A stretch of DNA of 49,480 nt from Verrucomicrobiota bacterium. GTDB lineage: Bacteria > Verrucomicrobiota > Verrucomicrobiia > Limisphaerales > UBA8199. The stretch spans positions 1-49,480 of the forward strand of contig PSRM01000330.1 of NCBI GenBank assembly GCA_003176045.1, read 5' to 3'. The stretch's first letter is position 1, and every line of letters begins with the position of its first letter. The notes under the pieces are model-generated. The model did no database searches. It was given only the letters and a program-made list of their open reading frames with translations, and was not told where the DNA came from. The position numbers and the translations under genes were made by a program. Of the stretch, positions 18,201 to 25,678 are shown piece after piece.

Positions 18201-20643
18201 GTTGGCGCGATCCGAGCTTCTGCACAACCGGGTCGTGAGGGAAGATCTCGATTTTAGCGACTCTGGCCGATTTAAGGTCCAGATTCGCTCCATTGGCAAT
18301 CCACTGACGTAGAATCTGGTAATACTTAGTGTCCACAGTAGTGCGGCGGCCACCCTCATGCGGGACCTCTGCCACAGCCTTGAGAAGCATGAGGCTGTCA
18401 TCGGGAGAAGCGATGTTCACGCGCCGAGAGGCCAGGTCATCGGTGAGCGAACGAACATCGGTCTCAGGATCGTAGCCGCGCAGGGAAAGCTTGAAGCCGT
18501 TCTTGCCTTCTTTTGAACCATGGCAGGTGCCCGCGTTGCAGCCCAGTTTGGAAATGACCGGGCTGACGTCCTGGACGAAGTCTGAATGGAGCGCGGACAG
18601 CTTGTCCGCGCGACCAGCCATTTTGCCCGTCAGGCCTGAAATCTCAAGAGTTGCCTCGGTAGTCTTGTTGTCCAGAGAAACGGAGACTTTTCCGACGCCT
18701 TCCTTAATCGGGCGGATTATGCCGCGAGGCGAAACCTCCGCAAGCGGAGGCTGGACATTCATTTTTACTGTGCGGCTCACATCAGCGGTTTCGCCTGAGG
18801 CAAAGTGAGCGGTAACAAGAATCTGCGCATAGTCATTGGGACTGGTCAGTTTTAGCTCGGTTGGCTGGAGTTCGAGCGAGGTGATTTGTGATATGTCTGG
18901 CGGCGAATCTTTGCCTGTGAGTTCATCTGGACTCGCAGGCAAGATGGTCCGGGCCGGACTGGCCACCTCGCTCCCAGGGGTTCGCGCCGATCCCGCTAAG
19001 CGGGACGGCGTTTCGCTCAGCGGCGCAGCGGCGAATTCCTGTAACACAGAGCCATTGGTCGCGTTGAGCAAGCGCACCGTCCCGTCAGACCCAGCCGCAG
19101 CGACTTGCGCCCCATCCGCGCTGAACGCGACCGAATAAATTGCGGATTGGGGGAGAGCTGCGCGAGCGATTTCGTGAATACCCTGTGCCTTGTAATCATC
19201 GAGTTGTTTTTGTTCCTCTGGCTTTCTCGAGCCGGGGACTTTGCCCATGATGTCGCGCAAAGGTTTGGGTACGTCGTTTGTGTAATCGTAACTGCACACA
19301 AGGACTTCGCCGCCGCGATCCAGTCCGCTGCCGCAAGCGATGCGCCGGCCATCGGCGCTGAACCGAACACTGAAAACGCGCCCCGTCATAGTGAAGAAGC
19401 TGCCGATGAATTGCGCATCGTCGCCTATCTCGCGTTTGACTTCGCGAAAGATTCGATAGGCTTTGGGCAGACCATCCGACCCGGCCGCCACGATGTGTTC
19501 GAATTTCGGATGCGTATCCAGCGCCAGCACGCCTCCCTTAAGAGCGCCGGGCGTGATCGAGGTGACATTATCCACGAACCTTTGCGCCGCGACTTCGGTG
19601 AGCTTCACGCTCATATCACGTCCGCCCGAGATCACGTGATCGCCTTTGATAGAGAAGGTCGTGCTCAAAACCCAGTCGCTGTGAGACCCCATCTGGAGAA
19701 CCTGCTTGCCTGAGGAAGCCTCAATGGCGCGTACGGTGTTATCCGGGCAACCAAACGCGATCAGCTTGCTGTCTGGTGACCAACTGACGCCGTATAAGGT
19801 GTCGTAGCTGATCGGCGCCGAGACTGTAAGCTTCCTTTTCTCGACGTCCCAAACCTGAATTTCGCCAAGACGCGCAGGATCGCCACCAGCCACCGCCAAC
19901 CAATGGCCATCCGGCGAGAAGCGCAATGACTGAACCCGCTCGGATAATCCGATTAATCGGCCGATGAGTTCTGGGGCACCCTTAGCCGAACTGGCGGTCG
20001 AGGATGCTCCCTCTCCCCTTCCTAAGGGGAGAGGGCCGGGGTGAGGGGTTTGTGCAGGAGCTTCCTTGGTCGCAGAGGCCTCCGGCTTGATGTCGTAGAG
20101 CAACACTTCATGAAATCCAGCTACCGCCAGCAGCTTTCCATCCGGTGAAAAGTCCAGGGATGTTACAACGGGAGGGCGCGAATAAAGCGGCGGGTGCTCT
20201 AGATCGTAATGGCGCTTGGCATCGGCTGGTGTATCGTCAACCGCCCCCTGCTGGATCCAGGATTTGATCAAAGCCACGTCGCTGTCCATGAGTGGAGTTT
20301 TGCCTTTCGGCATGCGTGTTTCTCCATCCTGCGGTGTGATCATTTTGAGCATGGAACTCTTCTCCGGATGGTTAGGCACGATGGACGCGCCCTCGTTATC
20401 CCCACCGGAAAGAAGGCGCTTGAACTCAGTCATCACATAACCGCCCTTGGACTTGGCGGGTTGGTGGCAACCCTGGCAATTCGCTTGAAAAATGGGGCGA
20501 ATATCGTGGTAATAGCTCACCTTGGCTGAGGCGCTCGAACCTTCGGCATCGCTCTTGAACGGCAAACACCAAACACCAAACACCAAACACCAGAGAAACA
20601 CCAAGCTCCAAGCTCCAAAAGGCTCATCGCGTAGCGATGTCAT
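15229..20643 (-). CDS. Giant cytochrome c / WD40 / DUF1549-DUF1553 protein (PSD1 type)
   Basis: An exported protein of about 1800 residues. In order: signal peptide; a heme-binding CxxCH (CQGCH, about 20 residues past the signal) in a planctomycete-cytochrome-C domain; WD40-like blades (TSLDFSPDGKLLAVAG, GVSWSPDSKLIAFG and others); a Big2/Ig-like domain; a second heme-like CNAGTCHG; a second Ig-like stretch; DUF1549 with CNKCHDHPF; DUF1553 with NRLWGYLTGTGI and the typical C-terminal end DLSWALINSAGFLFNH. Between the last two parts is a coiled-coil-rich insert. Such proteins in Verrucomicrobia and Planctomycetes accompany sulfatases and probably serve polysaccharide breakdown by redox chemistry. 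I chose the ATG at 20643, since it leaves a signal peptide; a TTG at 20778 is open, but the added residues are repeat sequence. The signal core is itself encoded by a 7-base array. Confidence 0.9.
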   Translation of the reverse strand: MTSLRDEPFGAWSLVFLWCLVFGVWCLPFKSDAEGSSASAKVSYYHDIRPIFQANCQGCHQPAKSKGGYVMTEFKRLLSGGDNEGASIVPNHPEKSSMLKMITPQDGETRMPKGKTPLMDSDVALIKSWIQQGAVDDTPADAKRHYDLEHPPLYSRPPVVTSLDFSPDGKLLAVAGFHEVLLYDIKPEASATKEAPAQTPHPGPLPLGRGEGASSTASSAKGAPELIGRLIGLSERVQSLRFSPDGHWLAVAGGDPARLGEIQVWDVEKRKLTVSAPISYDTLYGVSWSPDSKLIAFGCPDNTVRAIEASSGKQVLQMGSHSDWVLSTTFSIKGDHVISGGRDMSVKLTEVAAQRFVDNVTSITPGALKGGVLALDTHPKFEHIVAAGSDGLPKAYRIFREVKREIGDDAQFIGSFFTMTGRVFSVRFSADGRRIACGSGLDRGGEVLVCSYDYTNDVPKPLRDIMGKVPGSRKPEEQKQLDDYKAQGIHEIARAALPQSAIYSVAFSADGAQVAAAGSDGTVRLLNATNGSVLQEFAAAPLSETPSRLAGSARTPGSEVASPARTILPASPDELTGKDSPPDISQITSLELQPTELKLTSPNDYAQILVTAHFASGETADVSRTVKMNVQPPLAEVSPRGIIRPIKEGVGKVSVSLDNKTTEATLEISGLTGKMAGRADKLSALHSDFVQDVSPVISKLGCNAGTCHGSKEGKNGFKLSLRGYDPETDVRSLTDDLASRRVNIASPDDSLMLLKAVAEVPHEGGRRTTVDTKYYQILRQWIANGANLDLKSARVAKIEIFPHDPVVQKLGSRQQMRVVATYGDGAARDVTAEAFIQSGNTDVATNDSVGLLTTLRRGEAPVLARYEGNYAATTLTVMGDRTGFVWREPPTWGRIDELVAAKWKRMKIEPSELCTDLEFIRRVYLDLTGLPPSVEDIRSFLDDKRETRVKRDAVVDRLVGSSDYVDFWANKWADLLQCNSKFLGSEGAEAFRAWIRSEIQTNTPYDQFARKVLTASGSNRENPAASYWKILRTPSEAMENTTHLFLATRFNCNKCHDHPFERWTQDQYYHLAAYFAQVSLKEDPKSEGKKVGGTDVESAKPLFEVISDAKEGEVKHDRTGKISPPVFPYPVSSSTSKHPDSATRPDRVPVMLVTEPSSTSSNADQIINQKSEIINSSRRQQLAEWITSPDNRYFASSYANRLWGYLTGTGIIEPLDDTRAGNPARNPALLEYLTREFIDSGFNVRHLMLLICKSRTYQLSIRPNKWNEDDKINYSHAIARRLPAETLYDAVFRVTGSTSQFPGQKPGERASQLADAATDTSSGLLATLGRPARQSACECERSSDIRLGSVMALLSGSTISSAINGPTNALSKLVETEKDDRKLISEVFLRVLNRPPTDSETTNTLALLTEVDDDHVRITNELSGLEKKFAPAIADLNKQRDAAMAKAKAELGTYDDMTKNLRAELATRRQTEITLRESDLKEYERLIPAQAALFETKYNSAEIKTTWALIEPQNLSASGKVKLKKHNDGAITSSAGSSPSDYRILAQSPLTKITGVMLETLPDDTLPKFGPGRAGDGNFVLSEIKLEWANGTNAPKTNAKFSEAKADFSQTDFSVAQAIDGVVQPGGNGWAVAGAPGVPRHTATFKLEKPISSTNGFSLRLVLQQHYGADFLLGRFRLYVTDAADPLDFGLPGPVAQAVRAPAGQRTAEQSAAIIDFYRSSDAEFWKRKAALAKASEPLAADPKLTELQTALKTAEQPIRLDPYLVQLREDAKTSSRQSQNKRLTVVQDLSWALINSAGFLFNH
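17119..17151. repeat. 7-base array (GATTTCT) inside cytochrome gene
   Basis: TGATTTC, TGATTTC, TGATTTA and TGATTTG units are read on the minus strand as NQKSEIINSS, in a linker between DUF1549 and DUF1553. Confidence 0.75.
18591..18611. repeat. Short perfect palindrome inside cytochrome gene
   Basis: GCGCGGACA and TGTCCGCGC flank a 3-base loop. The GGACA/TGTCC core and GCGC ends match the palindromes at 22304-22321 and 24323-24446, so it is likely a single REP unit carried in the coding frame (RADKLSAL), just after the Ig-like domain. Confidence 0.65.
20009..20049. repeat. Palindrome read as HPGPLPLGRGEG inside cytochrome gene
   Basis: CCCTCTCCCCTT and its complement AAGGGGAGAGGG pair around three bases, with GGGGTGAGG beside it. 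The minus strand reads TPHPGPLPLGRGEGA, placed between two WD40 blades. This peptide is a well-known translated repeat in bacterial genomes. Confidence 0.8.
20562..20616. repeat. 7-base array (CAAACAC) encoding a signal-peptide core
   Basis: Four CAAACAC units followed by CAGAGAAACACCAAGCTC-type heptamers. The minus strand reads LVFLWCLVFGVWCLPF, the hydrophobic part of the cytochrome protein's signal peptide. It is nearly identical to the left arm of the block at 5234-5294. Confidence 0.8.
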
Positions 20644-20995
20644 GACAGTAGCCGTGGGCTTGAGCCCACAGGCGGGAGTGCGAAACGGGTTTCGCGTCGC
20701 GTAGCGAGGCTTGAAAAACCCTGCCTGCAAAGGGCGCAACATCGTGGTCACGCGAGGCGCGTGTCCTATGGGAACCAAATTGTAGCTCGGGGCTTTCGTT
20801 CGACAATTACTCTAACTGTCGAGGCAACAAAATCAAACTATTTCAAAACAAGTTCAACGTGCCGCCCGGGCGACGGAGCGCGGCATTTATGCCGCTTCAC
20901 GGACCTTCGCGCTCTGGCATCCGGAATTTTCCACCGTGCCGCGTGTTTGGGCATTGAAGCGGGATAAAATCCCGCGCTCCTGCGCGGTCGTCAGG
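20644..20995. other. Repeat-filled intergenic region
   Basis: Two minus-strand genes flank this 350-base gap. At 20655-20675 is the palindrome CGTGGGCTTGAGCCCACAGG. At 20875-20899 and 20954-20980 lies an inverted repeat of family D, with arms beginning GGAGCGCGGC. I see no gene. Confidence 0.6.
20875..20980. repeat. Inverted repeat, family D
   Basis: The arms GGAGCGCGGCATTTATGCCG... and ...GCGGGATAAAATCCCGCGCTCC are imperfect complements. The architecture, outer GGAGCG/CGCTCC with a small palindrome in each arm, equals that at 12542-12648. Confidence 0.75.
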
Positions 20996-22186
20996 TCATT
21001 TACTGCCCAGGCGGATGTCCATGTCCACCTTGATTGCCATCGCCTGTTTTTGGCCGGCCATGCTCATGGCCATCGCGCTCTCGGAATGGAGAACCATGGT
21101 TCCATCCATGGGCAACACGTGGCCCAGGTCGGACGTGCTGTCGCCAGTGCCCTTGCCCGTCATTTTGCTGAGGTCCATCTTGACTCCGGGCATTCCCGGG
21201 CTCTGCACTTTCTGGTTCGCGGCGCTCTGGGCGATGGCGCTGGTCATCGAAATGCGGTCACCCTCGATCGAGCGCAGTTTATAAGTGGACGTCTCGTCAA
21301 TGGCTATGCCCTGAGATTTATTGACAGTTTTGTATTCCCATCGTGCGCCGGGTCCTACTGCTTCTTCAGGCAAGGGAAACTTCAGGTTTGTTAAGGATTC
21401 GCAAATCTGATCCACAAACTGCTTGGATTGCGGGTTGATGCCCGACGGAGGTTTTAAATCCACATTTTTATTCAGTCCGCGTTCCGACACAGTGCCCGAG
21501 CCGGTGATCCCTTTGAGACCTGCGAAGGCGGATTTCATGGCTTCGACAACCTGCGGGTTCGCGCTCGGGTCATCCGCGCAGGACATATCGCGAATTTCCG
21601 CGTCGTAAGCTATGTCACCGTTCGGCGCGATGCTTTTCACCGTCGCCTCTTCGGTGATATTGATGGTCGGCAACTTCACCGCCTGGGCTTCCATCTGGGC
21701 GACCTTCATTTCGAGGGACATTTTCACCGCAATACTCAGGGTTTGCTTATCCCCGGCCTTGGGATGAAACCGCAGCACTTTTTTCGGCTCAGCTCCGGCA
21801 TCGAGTAATTTGACTTGCCCAGAGGCCGATGAAGTAGAAGAAGACTTGGATTCAGGTGTTTCGGAGCTTGCAGGAGCGTTGGTCTCCGGAGCAGTTGGAG
21901 CCGCGGCGCTGGCGATCTTTTCGGTTACAGAAGCCAGCCGGTAGTTAACCACTTTTGTGTTCCAGGTCGGGTACTTTTTCCGGAAATCCAGAAGGGCTTT
22001 TTGAGTCTGCTGGTATTTGGCCCGCGCTGCATCGGGCTGGCCGGTTGCCTTCAAAGTGTCGGCATCCTGCATCATATCGCAAATATGCAGGTACTGATCA
22101 TCTGGTTCTTCGGCCTGGACCAGGCTCGATGTCAGGGTCAGCGCCGCGATCAGGAGGACGGAGAAACCCCTCAAATCTCGAATCAT
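20996..22186 (-). CDS. Exported protein of unknown function (DUF6263-like)
   Basis: A 396-residue protein with a clear signal peptide (GFSVLLIAALTLTSSLVQA). Residues about 27-75 form a helical, TPR-like hairpin (DADTLKATGQPDAARAKYQQTQKALLDF). A Ser/Ala/Pro linker (about 92-120) leads to a beta-rich domain that starts KVLRFHPKAGDKQTLSI and includes SGTVSERGLN, PLPEEAVGPGARWEY and a final Met-rich strand MAMSMAGQKQAMAIKVDMDI. The PLPxxxVxxGxxW element is shared with proteins grouped under DUF6263, but I hold this as a weak match. Role unknown. Transcribed away from the SDR gene across a region of three palindromes. Confidence 0.7.
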   Translation of the reverse strand: MIRDLRGFSVLLIAALTLTSSLVQAEEPDDQYLHICDMMQDADTLKATGQPDAARAKYQQTQKALLDFRKKYPTWNTKVVNYRLASVTEKIASAAAPTAPETNAPASSETPESKSSSTSSASGQVKLLDAGAEPKKVLRFHPKAGDKQTLSIAVKMSLEMKVAQMEAQAVKLPTINITEEATVKSIAPNGDIAYDAEIRDMSCADDPSANPQVVEAMKSAFAGLKGITGSGTVSERGLNKNVDLKPPSGINPQSKQFVDQICESLTNLKFPLPEEAVGPGARWEYKTVNKSQGIAIDETSTYKLRSIEGDRISMTSAIAQSAANQKVQSPGMPGVKMDLSKMTGKGTGDSTSDLGHVLPMDGTMVLHSESAMAMSMAGQKQAMAIKVDMDIRLGSK

Positions 22187-22252
22187 ACGCCGGCAGACTG
22201 GGTGAGTTTTCGATCCAAGTCAAGCAGTATAGGTGGGGCAAATTTGGGAGTG

Positions 22253-22321
22253 CGGCGACATGTCGCCGTTTTCGGACTGCGCGACATGTCGCGCAGTTCC
22301 AAAGCGCGGACATGTCCGCGC
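22253..22321. repeat. Three palindromes with ACATGT centre in a divergent promoter region
   Basis: The perfect palindromes are CGGCGACATGTCGCCG (22253-22268), CTGCGCGACATGTCGCGCAG (22277-22296) and GCGCGGACATGTCCGCGC (22304-22321). Outer flanks TTTGGAGTGCGG-like and CCGCGCACTCCAAA are also complementary. They lie between the divergent starts at 22186 and 22375. They may be REP copies, operators, or both. Confidence 0.8.
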
Positions 22322-22360
22322 ACTCCAAATCTATTCCACTCTTTGAGATTGCCTCGCCTT

Positions 22361-22366
22361 AAGGAG
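22361..22366 (+). promoter_or_regulatory. Ribosome binding site AAGGAG for the SDR gene
   Basis: AAGGAG ends 8 bases before the TTG at 22375 and 14 bases before the ATG at 22381. Normal spacing favours the TTG, which makes this site decide the start. Confidence 0.6.
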
Positions 22367-22374
22367 CGTCTAGC

Positions 22375-23067
22375 TTGATTATGAACATGAGCCGTCCTGT
22401 CACCCGCACCGCCTTGATCACCGGCGCTTCTCGAGGAATCGGGGCGGCGATTGCCGCGGAGTTGGGCAAGAGGGGGGTAAGAGTGTTCGGTCCTGCACGC
22501 GCTGAACTGGACCTCGGCCATCCAGCCTCCGTTGATCGTTACCTGGCCGTTCAGAAGGATTTGGCAGTTGATATCCTGGTTAATAACGCCGGCATCAACG
22601 TGCTCAATCCAATCGGCTCTATTGATGCAGCGGCCTGGTCGTCCATGATCCAGGTCAACCTGACTTCTGCCCTGCGGCTGATCCAGGCCTTTGCGCCGGG
22701 AATGGCCGAGCGCAAGTGGGGCCGCGTTCTTTCGGTGAGTTCGGTTTTCAGCATCGTCACCAAAGAAAAACGGGCGGCTTATTCCATGACCAAGGCGGCT
22801 CTCAATGCCTTGACCCGCAGCGCTGCGGTTGAATACGGGCCATCGGGTATCCTGGTTAACGCGCTGGCGCCCGGCTATGTGGACACCGAACTGACGCGCC
22901 GCAATAATTCAGCTCAGGACCTGGAGGCCATCTGCAAAACCATACCGCTTCGACGGATGGCGCAGACGGCCGAGTTGGCCAAAGCCGCGGCGTTTCTCGT
23001 CTCGGAAGAAAATACATACCTCACGGGCCAGACGGTGGTCGTGGATGGAGGGTTTACGTGTCAGTGA
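22375..23067 (+). CDS. SDR family NAD(P)-dependent oxidoreductase
   Basis: Classical short-chain dehydrogenase/reductase of 230 residues, cytoplasmic. The Rossmann motif TGASRGIG sits near residue 17, NNAG near residue 70, and the catalytic Ser (SVSSVFS) and Tyr-x-x-x-Lys (YSMTK) follow in order; PGYVDTELT and the C-terminal YLTGQTVVVDGG are typical. Substrate is not readable. It is the first of a same-strand run with a sugar-phosphate cyclase and a NeuB-like synthase. In legionaminic acid loci a comparable SDR (PtmA) accompanies NeuB-type synthases, so a sugar-nucleotide or keto-sugar substrate is plausible. Start at TTG 22375 is suggested by AAGGAG 8 bases upstream; ATG 22381 would lose two residues. 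Confidence 0.9.
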   Translation: MIMNMSRPVTRTALITGASRGIGAAIAAELGKRGVRVFGPARAELDLGHPASVDRYLAVQKDLAVDILVNNAGINVLNPIGSIDAAAWSSMIQVNLTSALRLIQAFAPGMAERKWGRVLSVSSVFSIVTKEKRAAYSMTKAALNALTRSAAVEYGPSGILVNALAPGYVDTELTRRNNSAQDLEAICKTIPLRRMAQTAELAKAAAFLVSEENTYLTGQTVVVDGGFTCQ

Positions 23068-23184
23068 GGGGTCAGCGTGTCAGGTTCTGCTGAAGAGCGA
23101 GGAATTGAATAACGAAGAAAAGAAACGAAGAACATCGTTTTCCCCCCTTCGTTCCTTTGTTACTTTGTTGTTCAATTCTTAGTC

Positions 23185-24291
23185 ATGCTAACCATCAAGA
23201 GCCGAGCGCACGATTACACGGTCGAGAACTTTCCAGACCTCGCGAGCGCGCTGATTACTATCCCCGCGCAACGTTCGTGGTTTCTAATTGATAAACGCTT
23301 TTCTGAATTCTACCGGCCGATCCTTGATCAAGCAGTGCCTGCAAACCGCGCCGTCTATGTCGAAGCCACGGAAGAACAGAAATCGTTCGAAGCGCTCACA
23401 CCGATTTTCCTCGATCTGCTTAAGCGCGAACTCAAGCGCGACGGCTTGCTAATAGTAATCGGCGGCGGTGTGCTGCAGGATATCGGGGCCTTCATCGCTA
23501 CAGTCCTGTTTCGGGGACTGCGCTGGGAATTGATCCCAACAACGCTGCTGGCCCAGGCCGATAGCTGTATCGGCAGCAAAAGCTCGATCAATATAGGGCC
23601 CTACAAAAACCAGATCGGCACTTTTTGCCCGCCGAACCGGATTCAGGTGACCTCCAGCGTCCTGGCCACACTCCCGTGGGATGAAATCCGCTCCGGACTG
23701 GGAGAAGTCATCAAGCTCCAGTTGCTCTCGAGTGAGAAGGGCTTCCGCGAACTCATGGACGATCTGAAGAGTTGGAGGAAGACAGAGGACAGAGAGCAGA
23801 AGGCAGTAGCTGCGATTCCCGCGGAGCTGCTCTCAAAATGGGTTTCTCGCTCGCTAGAAGTCAAAAAGCCCTACGTTGAGGCCGACGAGTTTGATAAGGG
23901 GATCCGCAACATCCTGAATTACGGCCACACTTTCGGCCATGCCTATGAATCGGCAACGCATTACGGCATTCCGCATGGCATTGGCGTTGTCCTGGGAATG
24001 TTAACGGCTACTTACCTGTCAGTGCGACTCGGCCTTGCGGAAGTGGTGCACTATCAGGAATTAAAGACGATGCTCCAGCCCTGGCACGAGCCTTATTCGA
24101 ATATTCTGCGGAAGGGTTCACGCGACGAAATCTTCCAGGCGATCAAGCACGACAAAAAGAATACCGGCCAGGCGGTCAACTGTATCCTAACCCGCGGCTT
24201 CGGTCGCATGGAAAAAATGCCGGTGCCCTTAGCCGAGCAACTCGTGCCTGCCGTGAATGATTTCATCGAGCGCGAGTGCGGTTCCGCCTGA
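23185..24291 (+). CDS. Sugar-phosphate cyclase of the 3-dehydroquinate synthase fold
   Basis: A 368-residue NAD-dependent, metal-dependent cyclase. The nucleotide loop is LIVIGGGVLQDIGAF, and the metal ligands are all present: E174 (GLGEVIK), H248 (NYGHTFGH) and H264 (IPHGIG). Differences from AroB: the usual GGKTG(V/I)N is GSKSSIN, and HGEAVA is HGIGVV. So it may not make 3-dehydroquinate but a relative such as a valiolone- or deoxyinosose-type cyclitol, or it cyclises another sugar phosphate. I infer this from the changed pocket and the neighbours (SDR and NeuB-like genes rather than aro genes). A true AroB with drift remains possible. Confidence 0.85.
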   Translation: MLTIKSRAHDYTVENFPDLASALITIPAQRSWFLIDKRFSEFYRPILDQAVPANRAVYVEATEEQKSFEALTPIFLDLLKRELKRDGLLIVIGGGVLQDIGAFIATVLFRGLRWELIPTTLLAQADSCIGSKSSINIGPYKNQIGTFCPPNRIQVTSSVLATLPWDEIRSGLGEVIKLQLLSSEKGFRELMDDLKSWRKTEDREQKAVAAIPAELLSKWVSRSLEVKKPYVEADEFDKGIRNILNYGHTFGHAYESATHYGIPHGIGVVLGMLTATYLSVRLGLAEVVHYQELKTMLQPWHEPYSNILRKGSRDEIFQAIKHDKKNTGQAVNCILTRGFGRMEKMPVPLAEQLVPAVNDFIERECGSA

Positions 24292-24322
24292 GTTGCTTCT
24301 TTTTTAACGCAGACGCAAAGCT

Positions 24323-24446
24323 CCGGAGCGCGGACATTCTTGTCCGCAGCAACGTCCAAACGCCCACGGTTTCAGGTTATTCATGACGTGTATTTCCGGC
24401 CCAGCTTGCTGCGGACAAGAATGTCGACAAGAATGTCCGCGCTCCG
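24323..24446. repeat. Inverted repeat with GGACATTCTTGTCC core
   Basis: The left arm (24323-24352) reads GGAGCGCGGACATTCTTGTC then CGCAGCAA. The right arm (24406-24446) is its complement with a short internal duplication of GACAAGAATGTC. It fills most of the 271-base gap between the cyclase and NeuB-like genes, so these may not share one transcript. Confidence 0.8.
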
Positions 24447-24562
24447 ATCCAGCCGCGTCTCGCCTTCTTTGCGCCTTTGCGTTAAAGCCTTCGCGCCTTT
24501 GCATTAATTCTAATCTTTCATTTCCCCCATCTTCTGGCACAATCCAAGCTGGTTAACTATCT

Positions 24563-25651
24563 ATGAACCGAGACATTTTCGAGAACCTGTTCGTCCTGGA
24601 GATGACCAACAATCACCAGGGCAACCTGGAGCGCGGTCTGGAGATCGTGCGCCAGCACTCGCGCGTGGTCCGCTTCAACGGCGTGCGCGCCGCCATCAAG
24701 CTCCAGTTCCGCGACGTGGACAGCTTCGTGCATAAAGATTTCCGCGAACGAGCAGATATCCGCTACATCAAACGCGTGCTCGATACCCGGATGTCTAAAG
24801 AGGACTACTCGGCCCTGGTCGAAAACATCAAAAAGACCGGTTGCATCCCGATGGCCACGCCGTTTGATGAGAAGTCGGTGGACTGGTGCGTTGAATTCAA
24901 TCTGCCCATCATCAAAATCGCCAGCGCGGATTCGAACGACTGGCTGTTGCTGGAGCGCATCGCGGCCACGCGCAAACCCTGCATTGTTTCCTTCGGCGGT
25001 ACTCCGCTCAAGGACATGGATGACGTCGTAACGTTCTTCGAGCGGCGCAGCATACCGCTGGCGATCAATCATTGCGTGGCGGCGTATCCGCATGAAGACA
25101 GCGAGTCGGAGTTGGACCAGATAGACTTTCTGGCGAACCGTTATCCAGGCCACACGATCGGCTACTCCTGCCATGAATATCACGACTGGACGACTTCCAT
25201 CACGATCGCTTACGCCAAAGGCGCCCGTACTTTCGAGCGGCATATTGATATTCAAAGCGATGGCTTCAAAGTCGCCGCCTACTCTTCATTGCCCGAGCAA
25301 CTGGACAATTGGTTCCGGGCCTTTCACAAGGCGATTGAGTTTTGCGGCACCGCGCGCTCCAGCAGAAAGATCCCGCTCCAAAAGGAAACGGCTTATTTGG
25401 ATACGTACATCCGCGGGGTGTTCGCCAAAAACGATTTGACCGCCGGCCAGCTCTTGAGCGAGAACGATATCTACCTGGCCATTCCTCTTCAGAAGGGCCA
25501 ACTTTCCACCCGGGAGCTCATGCTGGGAAAATACGGGCATCGTATGACGCAAAACTGCCCGAAGGACGCAGCTATCACGATCGACATGATTGATTCGCCG
25601 TACTGCAACAGCCCTCACATGAAGGAACTGATTTATCAGAGGGGACTCTAA
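24563..25651 (+). CDS. N-acetylneuraminate synthase-like (NeuB family) enzyme with SAF domain
   Basis: A 362-residue enzyme of the NeuB family, which condenses phosphoenolpyruvate with an amino sugar to form nonulosonic acids. The TIM-barrel part shows the opening LEMTNNHQGNLERGL (family: E.g.NH.G), CIPMATPFDEKSVDW, IIKIASADSNDW (family KIAS.d..n.pLL), TIGYSCHEY (in place of GYSDHT) and FERHID (family EKH). Residues about 290-362 are an antifreeze-like SAF domain (RGVFAKNDLTAGQLLSENDI to AITIDMIDSP). The SCHEY change in the usual SDHT loop and the non-standard DHK region suggest a sugar other than ManNAc. No CMP-transferase gene is nearby. Function in a glycan or cyclitol route with its neighbours is inferred. 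Confidence 0.85.
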   Translation: MNRDIFENLFVLEMTNNHQGNLERGLEIVRQHSRVVRFNGVRAAIKLQFRDVDSFVHKDFRERADIRYIKRVLDTRMSKEDYSALVENIKKTGCIPMATPFDEKSVDWCVEFNLPIIKIASADSNDWLLLERIAATRKPCIVSFGGTPLKDMDDVVTFFERRSIPLAINHCVAAYPHEDSESELDQIDFLANRYPGHTIGYSCHEYHDWTTSITIAYAKGARTFERHIDIQSDGFKVAAYSSLPEQLDNWFRAFHKAIEFCGTARSSRKIPLQKETAYLDTYIRGVFAKNDLTAGQLLSENDIYLAIPLQKGQLSTRELMLGKYGHRMTQNCPKDAAITIDMIDSPYCNSPHMKELIYQRGL

Positions 25652-25678
25652 AGGCGGAGGTCAGGGTCAGGGGTCACC

